From positions 1-64,000 of the forward strand of contig QLIY01000833.1 of the NCBI GenBank assembly GCA_003260075.1: 64,000 bases of DNA, read 5' to 3'. A program made the position numbers and the translations under genes. Below are positions 35,801 through 45,253 of the stretch, piece after piece (position 1 is the stretch's first letter; each line of letters starts with the position of its first letter). The notes under the pieces are model-generated. The model did no database searches. It was not told where the DNA came from and was given only the letters and a program-made list of their open reading frames with translations. This DNA comes from Phallusia mammillata (lineage: Eukaryota > Chordata > Ascidiacea > Phlebobranchia > Ascidiidae).

Positions 35801-38800
35801 TGTCTTTGGTGTCAAAAATATTAAAAAAATTATCTAAAAATGGTTCAATTGTTCGTTACATAAGACTGTAGTTGTAGTTTTTTTTCTGACTGTAGTTTAT
35901 TCGTTTATCTTCAACAACTCGAATGTCTCTCACGGTTACCTTTAGACCACTTAACTTAACCTTTGGCCAACGAACATCAAATTATGTTTGTAGCAGAAAC
36001 ATCCCTTTCAATTAAAAAAACATAAAGTAGGCGGTTGGGCGAAATGATGGAGAATGGACTACATCAGGGATCGGCAACCTTTTTTGTACTGCGGACCGTT
36101 TTTGAAACTGAAGTTTTTTTCGCGGACCGGCCTTAAAAAAAAGTACAAACATTTAGCAATGAAAACGTCTAAATTAGTTTATCATCCTCGGGAGACATGG
36201 GCAAAATGCTTCAAAGCGTTTAACCTGAAAAAGTATACGGCCCGGTAACGAACTTCTCGCGGACCGGTACCGGGCCGCGGACGGGCGGTTGCCGACCACT
36301 GGACTACATCATCTTGCTGTGCTAATAAAGTTTTTTGAGTAACGATTTTTTGCAAATTCCACGACATTGTTAAAATGTGGCACATGCGAAGTCAGGGACC
36401 AGTGTCGCTGCAAACTGTAAAAACCAGAATTAGCTTGCATAACTTGTTCGTGTTTTTCAGCTTTGCAAACCAACTTTATGAAACAAACCAACGTTTCAAC
36501 CATGGGGAGTCGGTCTGTTGAAAATAGTTTAAATTTGTTGAAAGGTGAGGTTAAAAAAGAAATAAATGCCCGATAAAAAGCTTTTTTTGTTTTTGCAGAA
36601 GAGTTGAAGCACAACATTACCTCGATATCAATCAATGTTAACGCTCTGCAAGCTCAACACACCACGAACGGAGGTAAAAGTGCTTCAGTGAAAGGTTTTG
36701 TGAATTTCTGTAAATAGTTTCGTGAATGTAACATGTTTTCATCATTTAGCGATGAATGCAAATTATCTACAACGTCTCACTACTACAAACAATAACATTG
36801 AATCCATTCAAACAACTTTGACAGCTTTCAAAGGTAAACCTTTATTGTCAATGCCTAGTTATCATTACAAAATTTAAAGTTGTCGAATAATAAAAGGCTT
36901 GCAATATGACGATTTAATACATAATCAAACATTTACAACAAAGGTCAATTGGAGAGAAATCTAAGTTCGCTGTCAAGCAGTTTGGAGTCAATTCAGAAGC
37001 AACATTCAAGTTACCAAGGTCGGTTTTATGAAATCCTACGTAATAATGTTTAACATTGTAACGTGACCCAGCTATTTTCCGATTATTTAGGGCAATTGTA
37101 TAGCTAAGTTATTTTGCCGTCGGTTTTGGTCCCACAGTTGTCAACAAAAATTTTCACTGATCATTCAGAGTCGAAACTTAATGACGTAAGGCAAGAAGGT
37201 CACGAGTATCATATAACCCTTCGACACAATGCACTTCTTTACACAATAGGTTTCGTAAAATGACTAATCCGAAAATAGCGACTTGAATAGTTCCACCATC
37301 AGAAAATGAAAATGAAATGCTTCCTTGAATTTCATACAACGAGAAAAAACAAAACAAAAGACTGGGTGCATGCATTTTGTAGGAACTGTGGCAAGGTAAA
37401 AGCAATTGTTTGTTTGTTTTACATTTTGATCCTCGTTAAGCGGAACAACCAATAAAGACGTTAGGCTTGAGCCCCAACCCAACTTCACCCGAAAAGCCAA
37501 ACCCATTTAGAACTCTAATTCGCCTGCTGCATTATTTATAGTTTATTTTTTTCACTTGGTAATTCAATGACTCGAGTTTTATTTAGAAAATAGGTTCCTC
37601 TAGTTTGGAACAGTGTAGTTTAACTTCGTTGTTGTTGTTGTTGTTGTTGCTGTTTGTTGGAGGGACCGAAAAGCAAATCTTGTTTGCCAAAAACATCATT
37701 GAATTATTTCCCGGGAAATTAATAAGATCACGTAAATTATAAAACTAGCACAAGTGTGTCATGGTGAAGACTCTGCAATGCTGCACATTTCCGTGTTTGC
37801 AAAGCAAGATTGTTTTCCTTATTATTTTCGGTTTCTTTAAATCTATTAGATTCAGTCATGTGCTTAGTTGTGACTTTCAAACAAACCTTTTTCACATTTA
37901 AATGTTATAGTTGCCTTTAGTGAAACAATGAGTGAGTACATCAAACCAGGCTACTTCCGTCTTTCGAATATGTGTTGACTGCATGGCCTAACCACGACAG
38001 GCGTAATTGGAATTTATGCTCATACACTTTACTCACATACCGCCGAAAATTTATCTAGATTAGTTAATTAGTAAAAAGGGTAATATACACATGTAGGCCT
38101 ACACACGACGAAACATATTTTCCAAGAAAACTATAACTGTCTTGTAACTTTTTTTAGAAACGTTGCAGCACAATATGTTAACTCTAGAATCTGGATTTTC
38201 AATCTTACAAGGTAAAACGAAATGAATTCTTGTCTATTTGTAATTCAATATAGGTTAGTATAGAAACGATAAAAAGGTGTCAGGGAAAAAAATATTTTTA
38301 TGTTTACATTGCTGTATGTCATAAAATAGCCCCAATTTTATCCTAACGATTTTCTCAACAGAAAACTTGTCCAGCAGACTCTCACTAAGCGCGTCAAAAG
38401 TAGAATGTCCGATTCAAAGTAAGTTCATCTTATCATTATAATCCAATCACATTTTTTTATGGAACAATATTTTTAAAACAAATTTTTTTTGGGAGATTTT
38501 TCATTCTTCGATGCACTTTCCAATTTCTCGTCAAGCATCATCCCACGTAGTTTGCCCAATTACAACGAGTTTCAATACGGCAGAAATAGCATTTACAACA
38601 TTATTGATGGAAGCGGTGATATGTACGACGAAGGAAATAAGGTACAATGTTGTGTATTTTATACTAATAGGTTTACTGGATTGTACGTTAAAACGTAGGT
38701 GAACAATAGAATTTATTTTATTTTTTTGTTAATTTAGCTTAAATTGTAAACATAATTTTTTTGCTAATTTAGCTGATGGTCTGGAGAAACAACGAACAGA

Positions 38801-41482
38801 AAGTAATGGTTGTTTACAATTCGACTTATACGTAAGTGCCACAGCTGTAGAACATTTTTCCTGTGTTATAACAACATAAAATAGCTTGAGGTTGGTTTTG
38901 ATAAAAACCGGCTTGGTTCGAACCAATAACTCACGTCACTGCATGGTAACTGTTTACAATCTAAATCAGGGGTGCACAACCTTTTCGCTATGACGGCCGC
39001 AAAGCAAATACTTTTTTCACCAATGTGTGTCTTCTTGTTTTTGTTAATAAAATACTTGCAAACATAGGTAGGCTATATTATATATTTTTACTACCTAATG
39101 GCACCTAGAAAGCCAAGATTAATTTCTATCGTTTTGTCTAGCCATCCACAAGGCTATTTTACCATGGTATGCAAAGCGTTGCACCCATTCGTCTTATCGA
39201 TGCTGGTGTCCAATCCTGATGGAATATTCTGCCAGTATAGCATCGAGGTAACAAGCCATTAATACAACGCATACTTAAATACGTAGTCTCGTGGTTTCGG
39301 CCCTGTCAAAAGTTTGGTAGCAAGACAAATTATTGATTGGTCGCCCGTTTTCATTTTTTTTTTCTTTGTAGCCTATTAGTTTTCCACAACTTTAAAGTAG
39401 TTTATAACAACTGACAGTGCAATTTATTCTTACCATGTGCAAAATTTGTTAAATGCAACGTGTTGTCAATTGTAATTGATAATGCATCAAACACGCCTTA
39501 AAAATGTTTTTGGCCTGTAGGTGCTATAAAAATAAAAATATGTTAATCTAATTCTTCCCAGAAAAACGCCAAAATAACCATTTAGCGAGTAGTAATACCT
39601 AGGTTGAAAATCAGTGCAATAGATTCTGTAGGCGGTAATTAGGTTTTTTGATTTTCCAAAAAACAACATTTTAAACCAATGAATTTATTACAAACAAGTT
39701 AAATACTCGTCGAAGTTCTGAGATGTGTTGACAAATTTACAAAAACCTTTATTGACAGGAAAGCGGGTATCTGGGAGCAGACTACTTTAGAAACTTTATG
39801 TGGAATACTGGATCTTTATTGGTTGGATCAACTAGTATACAATACATGTTGTATCAAGTTTACGGAGCAGGCGATCCTTCCATCATACAGATATTCTTCA
39901 CAGTGTCGAGTCCAGTAAGTGGAAGATTAAAAATGTTGCTGCTTACAGCCAAAAAATAGTCCAACATTCTCCAGTAACACCAAGTTGATATTTGTTTTGT
40001 TCTGATTCTTACAATGCTGAAATGGTCAAGTACGCTACAGGGGCATTTTTCCAATGTTTACTAAATATTTACAAATATTGTCACAGTAAATGGCAAACTA
40101 CATCAGAATTTAAGCCTACGATTCACTTGTTCCAACTCCCAGTGTGTTTAACTAGGGCACTGCTGGAAAACAATTTTTTGAGTGTTTAGAAACTTGGCTC
40201 GACAGGATCCAGTTCTCTACATTATGTGGATTCGCAGAGAAACACAGATCAAACAGATAACAAAGTCTACATGTCAGGGACAGCTCACAACGTCTACTTC
40301 AACTATATTCTAACATCTACCACGTAAGAATTCTACTTAGCTACGACTTATATTTAAAAACTTTTAAGGTCGATTGAAAACCAAGTGTCCAGGCCCAATA
40401 TTTTTGGTTTATAAACTTATAGGCTGAGTAGGTATGTAACCTAAACGTTCGACTGGATATACACATATTTACCAAATATTTTATTTGATACGTAGCAAGG
40501 ACTCCTGATGTACAAAAGCACTGCAAAATTGCACAAACAAACAGGGAAAACATTGTAGGGGTAAAGGTCCTGATGACGTCGTACTTATTACTACGGAAGT
40601 ATCTTTCGCTGTAGATGTTTATACTTTAAGTCCCTGGCTATCTGAGCTACTGCTTGTCTGGGCTTAGTCCAACAAGGAAGACGGCGTTTTAACCTTGATG
40701 TTAGTTTATTGCGTTAAGAGAGTTATACGTTCTGTCAATGAGAGTTACAACACATGTGAATATATAGTGGCAAGGTGACGATGACGCAACTGTACAATTG
40801 TGTTTAAGGTGTTAAACAACGACAACTGGCATTTAAGGTCGAGTAGTGAAAAGGTGACGATGACGAAATAAAACGTTCATGCAATCACAGTCACTCGTAC
40901 GATATTATACGCGCTTGGGTATTACTTCAATACACGATAGGCTTGGGTATTACTTCAATACACGATACTCCACAACATTCCTTTATATGTAAACTGTGTT
41001 TTGGGAGTTTTAATGTGTTTTCGCATGTCAATTTTTCCAAAATGTGGCGTTGTAAGTTAATTGGCTCTCGGAATTGGTTGCTTGATAAACATAAGCCACT
41101 GCAGAGATAAACTATGTTATTTTAACTCAGTTGTGATGCCATACTTACCTTCTTTAAGTGAACTTTACTGTCAACTTTAGGACAGCTGTGCTGTCAACTT
41201 TAGGATATTAAACTCGATCCAAATTGGTTGTGGGGAGTTTATAATTACAATAAGCCAGACACAGACACAAGTCATAGAGTTTTTAAGTATGTATACTTTC
41301 TAAAAAAAATCTTGAGTGGTTAAAATTCTAAAGCAAATATCGCTTATTGCCTTTTGGTCGTACGTGTGCTGGGATTACTTATGTCAAAAATTGTACTTTG
41401 TTTTAGTCCATCGCCCAACCGTGTTTCAACAAATACAATTGAGCAAATTCTGCGAGAGATCTTTCAAGGATTTTTACAATGA
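20812..41482 (+). CDS. Gene C: type II membrane glycoprotein with hugely expanded exon-encoded stalk
   Basis: About 44 usable exons join in frame to about 1,300 residues. Start: 20812-20866, 21299-21462 (transmembrane segment ending LLLIFAVGFVALYF), 22048-22156. Stalk: 22361, 22792, 23063, 23240, 23431, 25233, 25388, 25597, 26705, 26843, 27242, 27468, 27626, 27924, 28952, 29090, 29503, 29772, 29953, 30956, 31114, 31414, 32983, 33446, 33710, 33885, 34095, 34466, 34762, 36461, 36599, 36750, 36944, 38158, 38362 (starts). These phase-1 exons are 54-168 bases long and carry heptad-like patterns and a sequon in almost every one. C-terminal domain: 38496-38641, 38773-38831, 39142-39247, 39759-39914, 40190-40323, 41407-41482 (TGA). 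Two more stalk copies (about 30155 and 33093) are deleted internally and probably skipped. Topology is inferred from the transmembrane exon shared with gene B. A long glycosylated coiled-coil stalk presenting a globular head would suit adhesion or recognition, but no function is established. Gap runs touch the exons at 27242 and 34095. Confidence 0.78.
21600..21812. mobile_element. hAT-like MITE in gene C intron 2
   Basis: The left end CAGTGGTAGGCAACC and a right end GGTTCCCGACCCTAG are flanked by GATTAGAT and GGTTAGAT (one mismatch). Its interior ('cggtccgcgatc') resembles the element at 36065-36301. Confidence 0.65.
23544..24491 (+). repeat. Direct duplication of about 465 bases around a C-run
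   Basis: Bases 23544-24009 recur at 24024-24491 with only a 4-base difference ('tgtatgtgg' versus 'tgtgg'). A C-run (24012-24020) separates them. This is most likely an unmerged overlap, so the SINE-like unit within it probably exists once. Confidence 0.7.
23768..23869 (-). mobile_element. tRNA-derived SINE-like unit (second copy at 24247-24350)
   Basis: Read on the minus strand, the unit begins with a D-arm-like segment (TTGGCCGAATGGTCTGG, resembling an A box) and ends about 60 bases later with GGGTTCGATCCC, a good RNA polymerase III B box. The spacing suits a tRNA with a long variable arm (Leu or Ser class). It lacks a clean cloverleaf and sits beside transposon sequence, so a tRNA-derived SINE or tRNA pseudogene is more likely than a functional tRNA. 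Confidence 0.5.
24366..24585. mobile_element. hAT-like MITE of the 'gcgtcgcgacgccctgg' family
   Basis: The left end GTAGTTTTCAAACTGTGCG and the right end AAAGTTTGAGAGCCACTG are inverted copies. The same family has an intact member with target duplication at 46403-46623. The left part is also present in the duplicate at about 23888. Confidence 0.6.
26705..28091 (+). repeat. Stalk exon module II of gene C (shortened, with hybrid exon)
   Basis: Exon order: ALQTN (26705), EELK (26843), DLVQ-type (27242, start hidden by a C-run), a hybrid exon (27468), DIMR (27626), QMQQL (27924). The DIKH and second DLVQ exons are missing. The hybrid exon starts like the ELIE type and ends, with its following intron, like the ELLQ type, so the missing exons were removed by recombination between similar exons. 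Confidence 0.75.
28952..31581 (+). repeat. Stalk exon module III of gene C
   Basis: Exon order: ALQTN (28952), EELK (29090), DLVQ (29503), ELIE (29772), DIKH (29953), a truncated second DLVQ (about 30155-30206, acceptor and 5' half deleted), ELLQ (30956), DIMH (31114), QMQQL (31414). This is the fullest module and serves as the reference order. An element at 30430-30894 is inserted between the DLVQ and ELLQ exons. Confidence 0.78.
30430..30894. mobile_element. hAT-like MITE, 8-bp duplication GTATAGAC
   Basis: Ends CAGTGGTTCCCAACC and GGTTGGGAACCACTG are flanked by GTATAGAC on both sides. Homologous introns at about 640 and 34405 ('tgtataggccaataac') lack it and give the empty site, so the insertion is younger than the module duplication. 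Confidence 0.88.
32459..32815. mobile_element. hAT-like MITE, 8-bp duplication GACTACAG
   Basis: Ends CAGTGGTTTCCAAC and GTTGGGAACCACTG are flanked by GACTACAG. The interior is rich in 'ggggccac' blocks. The homologous intron at about 26548 shows the empty target. A different element occupies the same homologous site at 36065. Confidence 0.85.
32983..34929 (+). repeat. Stalk exon module IV of gene C
   Basis: Exon order: ALQTN (32983), an internally deleted EELK exon (about 33093-33129), DLVQ (33446), ELIE (33710), DIKH (33885), second DLVQ (34095, with a C-run replacing about nine bases), ESIQ/ELLQ type (34466), QMQQL (34762). The DIMH exon is deleted. The three surviving QMQQL exons (27924, 31414, 34762) all measure 168 bases. 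Confidence 0.77.
35476..35792. mobile_element. GC-rich inverted-terminus element in gene C intron
   Basis: Termini contain TCACGTCCAAAACTGCGGGC and its inverted complement with one difference. The interior repeats 'cgagccaagcactgg'-type blocks and is far more GC-rich than its surroundings. A partial duplication (CTTTGT) flanks it. It creates a 121-codon minus-strand open frame that I regard as chance. Confidence 0.65.
36065..36301. mobile_element. hAT-like MITE, 8-bp duplication GACTACAT
   Basis: Ends CAGGGATCGGCAACC and GGTTGCCGACCACTG are flanked by GACTACAT. The interior carries 'gcggaccg' blocks shared with the element at 21600. It sits at the site homologous to the insertion at 32459. 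Confidence 0.85.
37628..37649 (+). repeat. GTT microsatellite
   Basis: About seven tandem GTT triplets lie in a gene C intron. The homologous intron of gene A has only a trace ('gttgttgtttc' near 2504), so the array expanded after duplication. Confidence 0.8.
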
Positions 41483-43435
41483 ATGGATGGAATAGGTGGC
41501 CAAAAAACATCTCCATTTGTAATTTGAACCTCATCCAAATCTGTAAAACTTATCAAGATATTCAAAAAACCTTGTTATTTTTTGTGTTTGTAATATGCAC
41601 TGTAAATAAACGCGATTCTTACTTTTTGGCTAACCAAGTAAAAAAAGAAAAAAAATAGCGTTTTTGTGACTGCGACCACCATATTTTGTCGTAGTAGCAT
41701 CAACGACGACCATTTGATGACCTTTTTACCGCGGTTTCGGTGAAACGTTTGATCGTTTTAAACAGCAAAACAACTAAACAGCAATAATGTTTAACGTGCT
41801 TCCACGGTAATCAAAACCGCATATGCCAATAGTGGTTTCTGGCCAGCGCAAGTAGTTTCAGGTTTACACGGTGTAACTGCAGCGCGTTTAGTCATGATTC
41901 ACCAATTGTGTCATTCACTTTTTTGCGTTCCATAATGTTTTAACGTTGCGCAGCTGTTGAGGGTCATTGTGACGCCATAAGTGCTTTTACCAAGCGAACA
42001 AAACACAACTCAAAAGTAATCAGATTACAAATAAGTTACAACCAACCAACAACATGAGCAATACAGCAAGAGACAGAAAAGCCTTCTCCCTAAAAAAGGC
42101 AAAACAACGATTTAAGTTTATAAACTTTTTGTTACTTACTTGAAATAAACTTAAGGCAAGACCAAAAGCATCCCACATGCATCAACACAAACACATCGTA
42201 TCGTTACCAGCGAGGTACCCTTGGGTCGTGTATTATTTCCTGATTGCATTGCTTGGATCAGTGGTTCTCAAACTTTTTTATTGCCGGGGTCAAATGGTAG
42301 TTTTTTAAGTGTGTTGGGAGCCGCAAAAAAACGAAACCTTGAGAAAATCACTAAAGATTATTACCTTGAAAAGTAAAATAGCAATCTTTTGTGGTTTTTT
42401 GAGGTCTGGTGCGAGCCGCACAATAAGTAGTTGGGAGCCGCATGCGGCCCTGAGAGCCGCGTTTGCGAATCACTGGCTTGGATGATTCCATGTCTGGCAT
42501 TGGAAAAAGTCAAACATTGATTTGACATTGTAGGTCACAACAAGCAAGCTAATTTAGACACTATACATCATTCGCTACAAAGGTATACATAACATAACAA
42601 ATTGTTTTTCACTTAACTTTGTTTTGCAAAACGAGTATCATTGACCTGTAATAACCTCTCACGGTGCAAACACCGAACGACCGTGTAATGACTTTTTGAC
42701 ACCGTTTTTAACATAGCACGCAGACCTTAGTGTTCAACAATCCCGTTTTGCCTAATTTATAAATGATTTAAGTATGATTCGTGAACTGATTTGTCAAAAA
42801 TAAAGAAGCTATGTTACGACGAAAAATCGTTCTTAACTCTGTTTGTAATATCTACAAGTTTGAACACTGCACAGGTAACGGCGATGCCGTAAAACTGGCA
42901 CATTAGGACAAAAACAAAATAATAGCGTCTGAAACAATAGATTCTAGAGTCTAGATTTAGACGAACAGAAATTGCCCATATGATCCGTGGTAACTGGGTC
43001 GCGGGATATTGTCATGGGGCGGTTGAGAACATTTGTGACACAAAACTTTCCTTTAAATCGTACCAATATTTGTATTTATTGAAAAAAGCAACTTTTGAAC
43101 AGAGTGCTTATGTTCTGGCTATATAGAAACAGACAGATACAGTATATAAGCTATTACTGCCAGGCATAATATCCCTACAAACTTGAGACACATACAGTGA
43201 GCAAATTATGCTTCAAAGGCCGAGATACAAAAGTCTGCAAACGATTGCCACGTGACTCATTGTTACATATATGACGTTATATGTAAGGTTTGAGCTTTAC
43301 AGCAGGGTTTAATTTAAACAATCGCGGAGATATACTAAAATTGATTGATGAAAATATTATACTAAAACGGTGACATTTAAAATTGTCTGACATGATGTTA
43401 TTGTAAAATGGCAAAGCCTTATATCTTCCTTACAG
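41483..43435. other. Intergenic region between gene C and the cysteine-repeat gene
   Basis: It contains the gene C 3' flank with a poly-A-like signal near 41605, a MITE (42259-42475) and otherwise AT-rich sequence. I see no convincing exon. A signal-peptide exon for the next gene is expected here but was not identified. Confidence 0.4.
42259..42475. mobile_element. hAT-like MITE, 8-bp duplication GCTTGGAT
   Basis: The left end CAGTGGTTCTCAAAC and the right end GTTTGCGAATCACTG are flanked by GCTTGGAT on both sides. The interior has 'gagccgca' blocks on both arms. No coding capacity. Confidence 0.83.
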
Positions 43436-44326
43436 CTGCATACGAAGATCTTGGATGCTGGTCGGATAAACGTAGAATTATTGCAATAGCGAACGCATAT
43501 GACAGTCCACCGCTCAGCGAAGAAAATTATAAAGAATGGAAACTGGCGATCAGCAAATGCGCAAGAGTAGCAGCTAATACTTCAAACACCATATTTGGCA
43601 TAAAGCTAATACATAGTGAAGTTAGTCCAGTCGTGGTTTCAAGATCGTAAATATACGTTACCCTTTATAGGTGTTCAGAATATCTCGTGGTATTTATTTA
43701 TGCAGCAGGATATGTCACCTTTGTTTGTTGTGCAGAAAAGTGGAAAATGCTCGACTGCTTGCAATGCAAATTCGAGATACCAAATGTACGGAGCATCCGA
43801 CGACTGCAGGCTTGATGGAAAGGGTGGACCAAAAGCTAATCAAGTTCACCGGCTTATCAGTGTTGCTACGGGTATTTTAGCTAACGTTAGTGGCAATTTA
43901 ATTACAAACATAAGGCCCATAGGCTATACGCACCGTTTTTACGTCTACTATTTAACATAGGTCTATTATTCAAAACAGTGTGTCAAATTCAAACTTTTCT
44001 GGTACAGTACATTTGACCGATTAGGGATGCTGGGAAGACCAATCAGATCGTGCCGTGATATGGCTAAACGACGTTCTGCTTGCTGGTAATTACAAACATC
44101 GCAACATGTCCAAGGCCAAGTGTACACAAGTCGCCTACAAGCAAGGTTTTCGGGTGATCGGTTTGCAGAATGGAGGTCAATGCTGGGGTGGAAATGATAA
44201 AAGCTAAAAAAAATGTATGGATCGAGTCTAAGGTGTGAAGAAGATGGGCTCGGAGGAAATTCGGGCAACCAAGTTTACCAAATCAAGGTCATCGAAGAAG
44301 ACTTCTTAAGCTCTGGAGTAAAATAA
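43436..44326 (+). pseudogene. Secreted cysteine-repeat gene with damaged frame
   Basis: Three exon-like blocks: 43436-~43607 (first half of a repeat: AYEDLGCWSDK ... ISKCARVAANTSNTIFG), about 43735-43871 (second half: SRYQMYGASDDCR, then DGKGGPKANQV), and 44025-44326 (a second repeat: GCWEDQSD ... KCTQVAYKQGF, GLQNGGQCWGG, then MYGSSLRCEEDG and GNQVYQI, ending at TAA). The pattern GCW...KC..VA...GF...GLQNGGQCW...YG.S..C..DG.GG...N.VY is a cysteine repeat I associate with secreted invertebrate proteins, WSC-like in layout. In the last exon an extra base in the A-rich stretch near 44205 breaks the frame, and the first exon has CT where the tandem copy has a GT donor. These may be real inactivation or base errors. 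Confidence 0.55.
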
Positions 44327-45253
44327 GATCAACTGGTAAATTAGAACAACTGGTGGACAAAACAGAAAAAGTTTGAAATATTTGATAAAATCAGAACTGC
44401 CGTTGTTATTCTTGGGAGGCTGGCTTATTCTATAAAACGTCTTAAATAAGAATGACGTGCCAATAATCATTCAGTGTACTGTGATCACTGGTTTGCATCA
44501 ACGCTTCAGAGCTGACACAAAGTAATGAATGTTATGTTCATCTTAGCTACCAGCATTTTAAGCTTATTCGACTGAATAACAATATTTCGAACCTTAAGTA
44601 ACTGATTTTCTTTATGACTGAAACCAAGAAACTTAAATTTTGCTCACTGTGAAACAAGCTGTAAACTATTTTTTTTACAAAAGCATTGCATAGGTTTTGC
44701 TTACTAGTGATGGGTTGTGCATGTTATTAGGACAGCAAACGTTCAGCATTGATATCCACAAATAAAGCAACACAAAGGAACTAAACAATTTGTAAAAATA
44801 GTCTTTTAACCGATAAAGGAGGATTGACAAAAATTGAGTTTGTAGCTCTACTACTATTTTTACGTTTGTGGTAATTTCTAGTTATTTTACAATCTTTATT
44901 CATATTGTACATGAGCTGAGTTTATTTCGCTTGGCGCAAATATCTGCGCAATTGTAGTGCGCAAAACAGTGGAGGACACCATTGGTGGATAATTGCCAAA
45001 CGCGCTGCACCTACACCGTATTATGAAGCGTATGTGTCGGGCGTTGATAAATCTTTTAAAAGTATGAACTTTTTAACCGCGATACAATTGATATTTGCTT
45101 TACAAAATCCGGACTCATGCGTGAGCCCGGTTTTAGATGCTACAGTAAAAAATGTGTGACTTAACCTGTTTGGAATTTGGTGTCGACATTTGTAGGTTTC
45201 AGTCAACACCTGCGTGTTTGACTTTTGTAAGTCGGAACTTTGAACGCTAACGA
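44327..45253. other. Intergenic spacer between the two cysteine-repeat copies
   Basis: AT-rich sequence with no exon, element end or RNA gene that I can support. Confidence 0.4.

Noticed and set aside
22792..36673. CRISPR-like or satellite interpretation of the regularly spaced repeats
   Set aside because: The repeated units are coding exons with splice sites and conserved phase, separated by long introns; they are not short repeats with spacers.
43408..43435. MAKPYIFLT as the start of the cysteine-repeat protein
   Set aside because: Comparison with the copy at 45481 shows a splice acceptor (TTACAG) just before CTGCATACG, so this stretch is intron.
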